From: DASQPR01 sp035713725
Lineage (GTDB): Bacteria; Actinomycetota; Actinomycetes; Mycobacteriales; Micromonosporaceae
Reading direction: 5' to 3'
NCBI GenBank assembly: GCA_035713725.1
Contig: DASTMZ010000126.1
Coordinates: 1-52,597, forward strand
Length of the DNA: 52,597 nt
Shown: positions 39,832-48,403 of the stretch, one piece after another
How the letters are laid out: every line of letters starts with the position of its first letter
How positions within the stretch are numbered: position 1 is the first letter of the stretch
The notes under the pieces: model-generated
What the model saw: the letters and a program-made list of their open reading frames with translations, nothing else
What the model was told of the DNA's origin: nothing
Database searches by the model: none
Made by a program: the position numbers and the translations under genes

Positions 39832-40488
39832 CTACTCCTCGTCTTCGTACGCGTCGAGGTCCGTATACGGCTGCTCGTCCAGCCGACCGATCAGCCGGTC
39901 AGGTGCCTCGAGGCTGAACGGCCCGATTCCGTCGATCTCTTCGAACTGAGCAAGGTCGAGTGGCGTCGCGACTTCCGTCACCGCGACCAGACCGTCGAGC
40001 GGTTCCAACTCCGGGACGTCGAGCGCGCCAAGCGATCCGTCGCCGGACTGCAGCAACTCGAGGACCGCCTCACCGACCGTCTCGACCGGCTCGTCCGCGC
40101 CGTCGTCACTGCCCATCGATTCGCGTCGCGCCGCCCCGGCTGCCTTGAGCAGTGCCGTGACACTCGGCACCCGGTAGTCACGGCGCTGGCGTACTGAGAT
40201 CACCTTCGCGTAGGGGTCGTCGGCGGACGCGATTTCGGCCATCTGGCTGACCTTTTCGTCGGCCAGCTCCGGATCGATCGCGTCCACGTCCCACGGCGTC
40301 ACCTCGCCGTACGCATCGAGCAGCGCGTCGTCATAGTCGAACGACGCGTTGTTGAGTTCGACGTATGCCTTCCAGACGGCGTCGTCGTCGACCCGCCCGT
40401 CGGCCGCCCGGACCGCCGACAGGTGGGTACGCGCGGCGGTGATCACCTTCTCCAGCGCGTCGTCGAGGTGTGCGTGCTCGTCAGTCAT
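39832..40488 (-). CDS. Acidic conserved hypothetical protein upstream of the M20 peptidase
   Basis: This 218-residue, very acidic protein opens with a helix-rich domain (EHAHLDDALEKVITAARTHLSAVRAADGRVDDDAVWKAYVELNNASFDYDDALLDAYGEVTPWDVDAI). The second, less conserved half ends in EDEE. No membrane span or enzyme motif. Codon use is normal for the genome. ATG 40488 is my choice; a GTG at 40521 would add VKPDEWDEWVE, which is also acidic and aromatic and may belong. It is 77 bases downstream of the M20 gene stop on the same strand. Unknown function. Confidence 0.7.
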   Translation of the reverse strand: MTDEHAHLDDALEKVITAARTHLSAVRAADGRVDDDAVWKAYVELNNASFDYDDALLDAYGEVTPWDVDAIDPELADEKVSQMAEIASADDPYAKVISVRQRRDYRVPSVTALLKAAGAARRESMGSDDGADEPVETVGEAVLELLQSGDGSLGALDVPELEPLDGLVAVTEVATPLDLAQFEEIDGIGPFSLEAPDRLIGRLDEQPYTDLDAYEDEE

Positions 40489-40565
40489 CTCGACCCACTC
40501 ATCCCATTCGTCCGGTTTCACAAGCGGCGTTGCGGAACCGACCGGCGCCGCCCCGCGCCCGGACG

Positions 40566-41957
40566 TTACGCCTGGCTGAGGAAACGATCGAGCACCCGCA
40601 CGCCGAACTTTAGCCCCTCGATCGGCACCCGCTCGTCTACCCCGTGGAACAGCGCGGCGAAGTTCAGATCCGCCGGCAGGCGCAGCGGCGAGAAGCCGAA
40701 ACACCGCATGCCGAGCTTCATGAACGCCTTCGCGTCGGTACCCCCGGACAGCATGTACGGCACCGGGCGCGCGCCGTTGTCCTCGGCGCGCAGCGCCGCC
40801 GCCATGGCGTCCACGAGTGGGCCGTCGAACGTCGTCTCCACGGCCGGATGGTGTTGCACGTAGGTCATCTCGATGTCCGGCCCGACCAGGTCGCGGGTCT
40901 CGGCGAGGAACGCCTCCGAGCGCCCCGGGAGGGTACGGCAGTCGACGGTCGCCGACGCGGTGCTAGGGATGACGTTGTGCTTGTACCCCGCGGTGAGACC
41001 GGTCGGGGTCGCCGTGTCGCGGATGGTGGCGCCAATCAGGTTCGCGATCGGGCCGAGCTTAGCGATGGCGAGTTCCGGGTCGTCCGGATCGAGATCGATG
41101 CCCAGCACATCGGCGATCTCGGTGAGGAAGTCGCGTACCGCCGGGGTGATCTGCATCGGGAACCGATGGCGGCCGACCCGCGCCACGGCCTCGGCCAACG
41201 CGGTGACCGCGTTGTCGTCGGCGAGCATCGAGCCGTGGCCGGGCCGGCCCTTGGCGACCAGACGTAGCCAGTCGATGCCCTTCTCGGCCGTCTGGATCAG
41301 GTAGAGCCGCAGGTCCGAGGAAACCGACACGGAGAAGCCACCGACCTCGCCGACCGCCTCGGTGCATCCGTCGAACAGTTCGGAGTGGTTGTCGACGACG
41401 TAGTGCGCGCCGTATTCGCCGCCCGCCTCCTCGTCCGCGGTGAACGCGAGCACGATGTCGCGCGGCGGCACCACACCGCGACGACCCCAGTCGCGGACCA
41501 CCGCCAGCATCATCGCGTCGAAGTCCTTCATGTCGACCGCGCCGCGACCCCAGAGGTAGTCCACACCGTCGGCGTCCGGCTTGATCTCGCCGGCGAACGG
41601 GTCGACCGACCATTCGGCGGCATCGGCCGGTACGACGTCGGTGTGCCCGTGCACCAGCAGCGCGCCGCGGGTGCGGTCCGCCCCCTCGATGCGCGCCATG
41701 ACGCTGGTCCGGCCGGGCGCCGACTCGACGACCGTTGGCTCGAGGCCGACCTCGGCGAGTTTCGCGGCGACGTATTCGGCGGCCGCCCGCTCGCCCTTAC
41801 CGGTCGCAAGGTCGCCGGTGTTGGTGGTGTCGATGCGGATCAGGTCGCGGCAGATGTCGACGACCTCGTCGGTCGGGTCGATGCCGGATCGGTCGCTGCC
41901 GGGCTGATAGGTCCCGCTCGAGTAGGTCCCGCTCGTGTCGAAGATCCCGTCGGTCAT
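40566..41957 (-). CDS. M20 family metallopeptidase/dipeptidase
   Basis: This 463-residue enzyme is of the M20A (acetylornithine deacetylase/dipeptidase) group with two zinc ions. Ligand motifs are HGHTDVVP (about residue 100), WGRGAVDMKD (bridging Asp) and TADEEAGGEYG (catalytic and ligand Glu), with SGGTDAKAF and FHGVDERV near the end. The dimerisation domain lies between about 210 and 340. It probably hydrolyses dipeptides or N-acyl amino acids; the natural substrate is not clear. The start is 10 bases after the DUF1684 stop. The N-terminus contains a short GTYSSGTYQPGS linker not seen in relatives I recall. Confidence 0.93.
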   Translation of the reverse strand: MTDGIFDTSGTYSSGTYQPGSDRSGIDPTDEVVDICRDLIRIDTTNTGDLATGKGERAAAEYVAAKLAEVGLEPTVVESAPGRTSVMARIEGADRTRGALLVHGHTDVVPADAAEWSVDPFAGEIKPDADGVDYLWGRGAVDMKDFDAMMLAVVRDWGRRGVVPPRDIVLAFTADEEAGGEYGAHYVVDNHSELFDGCTEAVGEVGGFSVSVSSDLRLYLIQTAEKGIDWLRLVAKGRPGHGSMLADDNAVTALAEAVARVGRHRFPMQITPAVRDFLTEIADVLGIDLDPDDPELAIAKLGPIANLIGATIRDTATPTGLTAGYKHNVIPSTASATVDCRTLPGRSEAFLAETRDLVGPDIEMTYVQHHPAVETTFDGPLVDAMAAALRAEDNGARPVPYMLSGGTDAKAFMKLGMRCFGFSPLRLPADLNFAALFHGVDERVPIEGLKFGVRVLDRFLSQA

Positions 41958-41967
41958 GGGTGTAGTT

Positions 41968-42621
41968 CTACCAGGGGTGGTAGGCGAGCTCGCCGGCGCG
42001 GATCGGCGCGGCGAGCCGGTTCTCGGCCGGCGCGAGCGGGCACGCCCACCGGTCGTCGTACGCGCACGACGGGTTGTACGCGTAGTTGAAGTCCAGCCGT
42101 ACCCGGTCCGGCGCCTCGATCACCACGCCGCGGCCGAACGTACCCTTCACCGTGTCGGTCAGGTAGCGACCGGCGCCGTACGTACGCGGACCGTCGAAGT
42201 TCTTGGCCGCGGTGCCGTCGCGTACCGGCAGGAACAGCCCGCCGCCGTACGCCGCCAGCCAGAACAGCGTGAGCTCGCCCCACGGAGTGTCGAGAATGCC
42301 GACGCGTCGATAGTGGAGCACGCCATCCTCGCCGCCGCTGTCGATGTCCAGTCCCTCGTCTCCGTCGGCCGACTCGCGGATGGCCACCGTGACACGCCCA
42401 TCGTCCGACTCGGGGAAATACTTCGCACCGGCGAAAATTGCTCGTTCGTTGGCCGGGATCGGCGATTGCGGGTGTGTCGCGAACAACTCGTCGCGCGCGG
42501 CACGGAATCCGGCGAGATCGGTGTCGTCGAGATACATACGTGCGACACGCTCGCGATAGTCCGCCAGGCTCACCGCGTCCACTGTCCACTCCGTTCCGCA
42601 CTGCACGCCGTCCGGTGTCAC
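41968..42621 (-). CDS. DUF1684 family protein
   Basis: This 217-residue soluble beta-rich protein of the DUF1684 family contains the family blocks GAKYFPESDDGRVTVAI, LFWLAAYGGGLFLPVRDGTA, GAGRYLTDTVKG and FNYAYNPSCAYDDRWACPLAPAENRL. No catalytic residue is established for the family, though the conserved C-terminal NPSCAYDDRWACPLAP may bind metal or substrate. It is upstream of the M20 peptidase with a 10-base gap, so it is probably co-transcribed with it. GTG 42621 was chosen only by frame length; the nearest box TAAGGT is too close (3 bases), and a downstream start may be correct. Confidence 0.85.
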   Translation of the reverse strand: MTPDGVQCGTEWTVDAVSLADYRERVARMYLDDTDLAGFRAARDELFATHPQSPIPANERAIFAGAKYFPESDDGRVTVAIRESADGDEGLDIDSGGEDGVLHYRRVGILDTPWGELTLFWLAAYGGGLFLPVRDGTAAKNFDGPRTYGAGRYLTDTVKGTFGRGVVIEAPDRVRLDFNYAYNPSCAYDDRWACPLAPAENRLAAPIRAGELAYHPW

Positions 42622-42767
42622 CGCACCTTACCGGTCCTGCTTGCCCCGAAATGCCGGGTCGCGCGCGGGGGTACCACTCGCCATACTGACGTCGCTCACC
42701 GCCCGTCGAACACACCCGTGGTCGATGCCCCGGAGGCGGCGGCACTACGCGACGGAGCCATCCAACC

Positions 42768-43145
42768 ATGAGCCACGCCATCGCCCAGATGACCGACACC
42801 GAGTTCAACCTTTACTCACTGCTGCTCGCGATCAGCGGCATCCTGCTGGTCGTCACGGCGGCCACCGGCTTCGGCGGTCGCACCGCGCTCGCCCGCGGCA
42901 TCAACGGTGTGTTCGGCATCGCGTTCCTGGTCTACGCGATCTACCTGCAGTTCATCTTCAACGGTGGCACGGTGTTCGTGTCGTACTACGTGTTCGTCGT
43001 TCCGGTCCTGCTCATCATCCAGGCGTTCCGGAACCGTTCAGCCGCAAAGCAGGCGGCTGCGCAGCCACCGGCACAGCGCACCGGCGTGGGCGACGCGACG
43101 CTGCCGACCGAGGAAGCCGCACCCGGCCCGGACGCCGCGCACTGA
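42768..43145 (+). CDS. Small integral membrane protein, three helices
   Basis: This 125-residue protein begins MSHAIAQMTDTEFNLYS, with three hydrophobic segments (about 17-34, 45-62, 68-87). A disordered Ala/Pro-rich tail ends in PGPDAAH. The ATG is preceded by GGAG 10 bases upstream. A very strong hairpin terminator follows 37 bases after the stop. No family recognised. The N-terminal YSLLLAISGILLVVTAATGFGG resembles small membrane proteins of unknown function in related genomes. Confidence 0.75.
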   Translation: MSHAIAQMTDTEFNLYSLLLAISGILLVVTAATGFGGRTALARGINGVFGIAFLVYAIYLQFIFNGGTVFVSYYVFVVPVLLIIQAFRNRSAAKQAAAQPPAQRTGVGDATLPTEEAAPGPDAAH

Positions 43146-43182
43146 CCCTGACGGGTCACCTCAGATCGGTCTCCTCCCCGGC

Positions 43183-43218
43183 CGTGGCGGCCTCGACGAC
43201 ACCGTCGAGGCCGCCACG
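43183..43218. terminator. Strong bidirectional hairpin terminator
   Basis: A perfect 16-bp stem (43183-43198 with 43203-43218) closes an ACAC loop. It lies between the convergent membrane protein and dienelactone hydrolase genes and is placed to stop both. No T-run. Confidence 0.85.
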
Positions 43219-43272
43219 CGCGCGTTCGGACCGGAGGGTCGCGCGCCGACCGTTTCGCTCACGCCGCGCGGC

Positions 43273-44007
43273 TCAGGCGGCGTGCTTGTCCATGAACGCG
43301 AGCATCTGCCGCCACGCGTCCGCGCAGTCGTCCGCGTGCTCCCCGAAGGTACGGTCGAAGAAGCTGTGTGGCGCGTCCGGGTAGACGGTCATGTCCACTT
43401 CCGGTCCGACCGCCCGCACCTCGTCGGCGAACTTCTCCGTCTCGGCGACCGGCGTGAAGTCCTGGCCGGCGGCGAGAATCAGTAGCGGCGAGCGCATCTC
43501 GGGCAGCAACTCGGTGACCCGCGACGGGATGCCGTAGAAGCCGACGTTGCCGGCGTAGCCGCTGGGCGACGCGGACTGGCGCCACGACATCGCGCCGCCC
43601 ATGCAGAAGCCGACCGTGAACACCGCGGTCGCGCCGGTCGTCTCGCGCAGCACGTCGCAAGCGGCGGATGCGTCGGCCGTGACGTCGCGATAGTCCAGCT
43701 GGTCGACGTGCGGCCGGTATTCGAAGTCCTCGTCGCGGCCGGTCAATCCGGCGCTGCGACCGAAGTAGTCAATCGCGACCGCGTGCACGCCTGCCTCCGC
43801 GAAGCGCTGTGCCAGTTCTTTGTAGAAGTGGTGCAGCCCGCGCACGTCGGGCAGGATCACCATGCCGCGGCTCGACGGGGCTTGCGGATGCGCCTCGTAC
43901 GCGGCGAAACGCGTACCGTCGGCGGACGTCAGCACCAGATCGCCGTGGTGTCCGATGGGGTTCGCGATGGGCGGCGCCGGCGGGCGCGCGTCGTCTCCGT
44001 AACACAT
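43273..44007 (-). CDS. Dienelactone hydrolase family protein
   Basis: This 244-residue alpha/beta hydrolase has a cysteine nucleophile, as in dienelactone hydrolases: VGFCMGG (about residue 134), acid AGQDFTP (about 182) and base DAPHSFF (about 213). The family opens the lactone ring in beta-ketoadipate-type aromatic degradation, but many members act on other esters, so the substrate is open. ATG 44007 is the start of the conserved domain; the frame extends to 44223 without conserved sequence. Neighbours here are not aromatic degradation genes. Confidence 0.9.
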   Translation of the reverse strand: MCYGDDARPPAPPIANPIGHHGDLVLTSADGTRFAAYEAHPQAPSSRGMVILPDVRGLHHFYKELAQRFAEAGVHAVAIDYFGRSAGLTGRDEDFEYRPHVDQLDYRDVTADASAACDVLRETTGATAVFTVGFCMGGAMSWRQSASPSGYAGNVGFYGIPSRVTELLPEMRSPLLILAAGQDFTPVAETEKFADEVRAVGPEVDMTVYPDAPHSFFDRTFGEHADDCADAWRQMLAFMDKHAA

Positions 44008-44183
44008 GCCGGCAGTATCACCCGACGGGCCGCGCTCGCGCGTACGGACGCCACCCTCGCGTTGCCGACAGCGTGCGGGTCCGCGACCTGAACCGTCGGC
44101 GGCCGGCGGTCGTACCGTCTCATGTACGCGGATGCGGCATTCGGCGCCCGTTGGCCAGTCCCAGCCATGAATTGAGGGTACGG

Positions 44184-45062
44184 ATGATCGACACGAACCC
44201 GAGACGCTCACTGACCCTCGCACGGCAGATGTGGACGCGGTTCGAACCGATTCACGCGGTTACCTATTTCTCGGCCGAGGCTCGGGACGCGTACGAAGCC
44301 GCGGGTCTGCGCGGCTACTGGCGCGGCTACTTCGCCGGTCGGGTCGCGCCGCTCGGTCCGCTCGACGCGGCCCCGGTCATCGCGATGTTCTACGGATTCG
44401 CGCCCCAGATGGTGCAACGGGCGCTGCCCGACGTGTGGTCGCGTGCCACGCCGGCCCAGACGCTTCACGCGCGGCGGACCGGCGCGGAGGCGGCGCTGCT
44501 GCGCCTCGCGGTCGACGTGGAGCCGAGCGCGCTGGCCGAGGCGGCCGATCTCGCCGAGGCAGCGGTCGATCTGCTCGAGCCCGAGGGCCGGCCGCTCGGC
44601 GCGGCGAATATGGCGTTGCCACGCGATCCCGACGCGTCCGCCCTCGCGCGACTCTGGCAGGCCGCTACCACGATGCGCGAACACCGCGGCGACGGTCACG
44701 TGGCGGCGCTCGTCACGTACGGCTTCGGCGGCATCGAGTCGGTGGTGTGGCGCGCCGGTGACGCCAACCGGGCCGCGATGCAGCAATACCGGGGCTGGAC
44801 GGACAGCGAGTGGGACGCGGCCACCACACGTCTCGTCGACCGTGGCTGGCTGCGCCCGGACGGCTCGCACACACCGGACGGCGCGGATGCGTACGCCGCC
44901 GCCGAGGCGGCCACCGATCGGGCGGCCAACCGCGTCTGGGACGCGTTCGGCCCGGAACGGACCGAGCGGCTGCGGGATCGGCTCACGCCGCTCGCCGTCG
45001 TCGCGTTTACGTCGATTCCGGGGTCGAACCCGATGGGCGTGCCGCATCCGACCGGTGGATGA
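44184..45062 (+). CDS. SalK-like / SCO6745 family protein
   Basis: This 292-residue protein starts with SLTLARQMWTRFEPIHAVTYFSAEARDAYEAAGLRGYWRGYFAGRVAPLGPLDAAPV, a block I associate with the SCO6745/SalK family of actinobacterial proteins. The C-terminal half, containing LRPDGSHTPDGADAYAAAEAATDRAANR, looks like a helix-turn-helix or helical domain. No enzyme activity is proven for the family. ATG 44184 has GAGG 6 bases upstream. Its stop overlaps the start of the aldehyde dehydrogenase (ATGA), so the proteins are made together. That suggests a role in the same pathway. Confidence 0.8.
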   Translation: MIDTNPRRSLTLARQMWTRFEPIHAVTYFSAEARDAYEAAGLRGYWRGYFAGRVAPLGPLDAAPVIAMFYGFAPQMVQRALPDVWSRATPAQTLHARRTGAEAALLRLAVDVEPSALAEAADLAEAAVDLLEPEGRPLGAANMALPRDPDASALARLWQAATTMREHRGDGHVAALVTYGFGGIESVVWRAGDANRAAMQQYRGWTDSEWDAATTRLVDRGWLRPDGSHTPDGADAYAAAEAATDRAANRVWDAFGPERTERLRDRLTPLAVVAFTSIPGSNPMGVPHPTGG

Positions 45063-46495
45063 TGGCCGACATGCACATCGCGAGCCGCACCCATATCTTC
45101 GTCGGCGGCGAATGGCGTGAGCCGTCGACCACCGAGGCCATCGAGGACGTGAACCCAGCCACCGAACGCGTCATCGCGACCGTACCGGCGGGCAGCCCAG
45201 CCGACATCGACGTCGCCGTGTCGGCCGCCAGGGCGGCCACGAGCGGCTGGGCCGCGACCCAGCCGGCGCAGCGCGCGGCGGTGCTCGCCGCGGCTCGCGA
45301 CGAGCTGAAGGCACGCGCCGACGACGCAGCCGAACTGATCGCGACGGAACTCGGCGCGCCACTCGCGCTGGCCCAACGGCTACACGTCGGCCTGCCGCTC
45401 ACGGTGCTCGAATCGTTCGCCACGCTTGCCGCCGAGTTCGCGTTCACCGAGAAGATCGGCAACTCCGTGGTGCGCGCCGAACCGGTCGGCGTGGTTGGCG
45501 CGATCACCCCATGGAACTACCCGCTGCACCAGATCGTCGCGAAGGTCGCCGCGGCGCTCGCGGCCGGTGCGACCGTCGTGCTGAAGCCGGCCGAGGACAC
45601 GCCGCTTGTGGCGTATTTGCTTGCCGAGGTGATGACAGCGGCGGGACTGCCGCCCGGTGTGCTGAACGTCGTGTCCGGCAGCGGAACCGTTGCGGGACAA
45701 GCGCTCGTCGAGCACCCGGACGTCGACATGATCTCGTTCACCGGCTCGACCGCGGTCGGCCAACGCATCGGAGCGATCGCCGGTGGCGCACTGAAGCGCG
45801 TGGCACTGGAACTCGGCGGCAAATCGGCGAACGTCATCCTGCCCGGCGCGGATCTCGCCAAGGCGGTCAAGGTCGGCGTCGGCAACGCGTTCCTCAATGC
45901 CGGACAGACATGCAGCGCCTGGACGCGCATGCTCGTGCACGAGTCGATGTACGACGACGCTGTCGCGCTCGCCGCCGACGCGGCCGGCAAATATCCGACC
46001 GGCGACCCGTTCGACGCCGCGACGCGGATCGGCCCGCTCGTCGCCGACCGGCAGCGCACCCGGGTACGGGACTACATCGACGTCGGGGTGGCCGAGGGCG
46101 CTCGGCTCGTGACCGGTGGTGCCGCGCCGCCGGACGGGCGCGACGTCGGCTACTTCGTACGCCCGACGGTCTTCGCCGACGTACGTCCGGACATGCGCAT
46201 CGCACAGGAGGAGATCTTCGGTCCGGTGCTGTCCATCCTCCGCTACCGCGACGAGGACGAGGCGCTCGCGATCGCGAACGGCACGAAATACGGTCTCGCC
46301 GGCGGCGTCTGGGCAGCCGACTCGGACACGGCGGCCACGTTCGCCGCACGGATGCGCACCGGTCAGGTCGACATCAACGGCGGCGCGTTCAACCCGGTCG
46401 CGCCGTTCGGCGGATTCAAGTCCTCCGGCGTCGGGCGCGAACTCGGACACCACGGGCTCGCCGAATTCCTGCAGTATCAGTCGCAGCAGTTCTAG
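45059..46495 (+). CDS. Aldehyde dehydrogenase (NAD-type)
   Basis: This 478-residue enzyme oxidises an aldehyde to its acid. The Rossmann domain shows GVVGAITPWNYPLHQI (about 142-157) and FTGSTAVGQ. Catalytic residues are the general base Glu in LELGGKS (about 251) and nucleophile Cys in GQTCSAWT (about 285). Asn in TPWN, NVILPGAD and FGPVLSI follow the family pattern. Three ATGs (45059, 45062, 45071) are close together. The first overlaps the SalK-like stop. The next gene, an alcohol dehydrogenase, begins 62 bases later, suggesting an alcohol-to-acid route. Confidence 0.95.
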   Translation: MMADMHIASRTHIFVGGEWREPSTTEAIEDVNPATERVIATVPAGSPADIDVAVSAARAATSGWAATQPAQRAAVLAAARDELKARADDAAELIATELGAPLALAQRLHVGLPLTVLESFATLAAEFAFTEKIGNSVVRAEPVGVVGAITPWNYPLHQIVAKVAAALAAGATVVLKPAEDTPLVAYLLAEVMTAAGLPPGVLNVVSGSGTVAGQALVEHPDVDMISFTGSTAVGQRIGAIAGGALKRVALELGGKSANVILPGADLAKAVKVGVGNAFLNAGQTCSAWTRMLVHESMYDDAVALAADAAGKYPTGDPFDAATRIGPLVADRQRTRVRDYIDVGVAEGARLVTGGAAPPDGRDVGYFVRPTVFADVRPDMRIAQEEIFGPVLSILRYRDEDEALAIANGTKYGLAGGVWAADSDTAATFAARMRTGQVDINGGAFNPVAPFGGFKSSGVGRELGHHGLAEFLQYQSQQF

Positions 46496-46557
46496 CCGCT
46501 GCCTGCCGCCGGCCTCGACCAGTCGGCGCCACCAACCACGCAGCCGGGAGGTTTGCC

Positions 46558-47664
46558 GTGCCACGAGCCCTGGTGCTGACCGAGGTCGGCGCGCCCATGC
46601 AGGTGGCCGAGATCGACCTTCCGGCGCCCGGTCCGAACCAGGTCCGGGTCCGCATCGCGGCGGCCGGTGTGTGCCACTCCGACCTGTCGCTTGCCAACGG
46701 AACGCTCCGCCAGCCGGTGCCCGCGGTGCTCGGCCATGAGGGCGCGGGTACGGTCGTCGAGATCGGCGCGGGTGTGACCGGTGTCGTGCCGGGCGACCGT
46801 GTGGTGCTCAACTGGTCTCCGGCGTGCGGCACGTGCCAGTTCTGTCGTCGGGGCGAGGGATATCTGTGCATCCACGGCGCGGACGCCGGCACCGAACCCT
46901 ATGCCCGTCTGTCGGACGGCACGCCGCTCTACCCGGGCCTTGGCACCGCCGCGTTCGCCGAGGAGACCGTCGTACCCGCGGGCGGCGTCGTACCGCTGCC
47001 GGACGGCGTACCCTTCGCCGACGCCGCGTTGCTCGGCTGCGCGGTGCTCACCGGCTACGGCGCCGTGACGCATGCGGCGCGCGTGCGGTCCGGCGAATCC
47101 GTCGTCGTGTACGGCCTCGGTGGCGTCGGTCTTGCCGTCGTACAGTCGGCACGGCTCGCGGGTGCCGACCCGATCATTGGCGTGGATGTCCATCCGGGCA
47201 AGGAACCGCTCGCGCGCCGGGCCGGCGCCACGCATTTCCTCGTCGCCGACCCGCCGGACGCGAAGCCGGCGGTGCCGCGACAGGTTCGCGAGCTGACCGG
47301 CGACGGCGCGGACCATGCGATCGAATGCGTTGGTCGTGCCGCGACGATCCGGGCCGCGTGGTCGTCGACTCGACGGGGCGGCGCGACCACCGTCGTCGGT
47401 GTCGGCCGAGCCGACGACATGGTGGCGTTCTCCGCACTCGAGCTGTTCCATTTCGCGCGTACGCTTCGCGGCTGCGTCTACGGCAACGGCGATCCAACGA
47501 CCGACTTGCCGTTGCTCGCCGACCACGTACGCGAGGGACGTCTCGACGTGGCAGCGCTCGTCACCGACCGGATCGGCCTTGGTGATATCCCGGCCGCGTT
47601 CGACCGGATGTCCGCGGGCATCGGGGCGCGATCGGTAGTGGAGTTCGACCGCGCCGGGAGATAG
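46558..47664 (+). CDS. Zinc-dependent alcohol dehydrogenase (MDR family)
   Basis: This 368-residue medium-chain dehydrogenase has catalytic zinc ligands GVCHSD and GHEGAG and a structural zinc lobe of four cysteines (CGTCQFCRRGEGYLC). The NAD(H) fold has GLGGVGLAVVQ and a final GVDVH acidic turn. It is of the NAD-dependent class III/benzyl-alcohol type. GTG 46558 is preceded by a strong GGGAGG 7 bases upstream. With the aldehyde dehydrogenase it can carry an alcohol through aldehyde to acid. The TetR gene next door, facing it, is the likely regulator. Confidence 0.94.
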   Translation: MPRALVLTEVGAPMQVAEIDLPAPGPNQVRVRIAAAGVCHSDLSLANGTLRQPVPAVLGHEGAGTVVEIGAGVTGVVPGDRVVLNWSPACGTCQFCRRGEGYLCIHGADAGTEPYARLSDGTPLYPGLGTAAFAEETVVPAGGVVPLPDGVPFADAALLGCAVLTGYGAVTHAARVRSGESVVVYGLGGVGLAVVQSARLAGADPIIGVDVHPGKEPLARRAGATHFLVADPPDAKPAVPRQVRELTGDGADHAIECVGRAATIRAAWSSTRRGGATTVVGVGRADDMVAFSALELFHFARTLRGCVYGNGDPTTDLPLLADHVREGRLDVAALVTDRIGLGDIPAAFDRMSAGIGARSVVEFDRAGR

Positions 47665-47701
47665 GGCCGAAGCAACACTGCCGGCACTGGCATGCGGTCG
47701 G

Positions 47702-48292
47702 TTACACGCTCAGCAGCGCACCGACAGTGCGTGTCATGACTTCGCGCGCCACGTCCAACGACAGGCCAAGTTGGTCGCGCAGCACGGACCAGCACGCGAA
47801 CGTCGACGTGGCGAGCAGCGCGTTGAGCAACGCTTCGCGGTCGGCGCCGGCGGCAGCCAGCTCGTTCGCGAACAGATCGGCGATCTCGTCGCGAACGCGA
47901 CCAAGTTCGATGGTGCGGTTGCGTCGCAGCGCAGCGGAGAACGGTTCGTAGAGCACCGCCGCCCGGGCAGCGGGCGCGAGGATCTCCAGCATGCGGGCAC
48001 GCTGCCGGCAGAATTCGTCGACCCGCTGCGTCAGTGGCAAGCCGACGTCGACCGGCGTGAACACGTCAAGCTGCCGCTCGATAAGTCGCTGACCGGCGGC
48101 GGCGAACAACGTCTCCATGTCCTTGAAACTCGTCCAGAGGGTACGCAGCGAAACGCCGGCCGCCTCGGCAATGCGTTCGCCGGTCGGCTTCAGGTCACCG
48201 CGCGCGAGCAGCCCGAGGTGTGCGTCGACGATCGCGGCACGGGTGCGCTGCGCCCGCGCGGTGCGACCGTCGATGCGAACGCCTTCCGGCAT
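47702..48292 (-). CDS. TetR family transcriptional regulator
   Basis: This 196-residue regulator has the TetR N-terminal helix-turn-helix at about 13-60 (AQRTRAAIVDAHLGLLARGDLKPTGERIAEAAGVSLRTLWTSFKDMETLFAA), the family's most conserved part, and a helical ligand domain behind it. ATG 48292 has GAGGAG 5 bases upstream. It is convergent with the alcohol dehydrogenase gene and upstream, on the same strand, of the Liv-type transporter. Local targets are therefore the dehydrogenases or the transporter. No palindromic operator was found in the short flanks. Confidence 0.92.
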   Translation of the reverse strand: MPEGVRIDGRTARAQRTRAAIVDAHLGLLARGDLKPTGERIAEAAGVSLRTLWTSFKDMETLFAAAGQRLIERQLDVFTPVDVGLPLTQRVDEFCRQRARMLEILAPAARAAVLYEPFSAALRRNRTIELGRVRDEIADLFANELAAAGADREALLNALLATSTFACWSVLRDQLGLSLDVAREVMTRTVGALLSV

Positions 48293-48403
48293 GCGCGCTC
48301 CTCGGGCGGTGGTCGGTGCAGCAGGCCCGCGTTGCGGTTGGGCGGCCGCCCGCCTCGTGGTCGAGGTCAGGCGGCCGCCGCCGACAGATCGGCTACCGAT
48401 TGA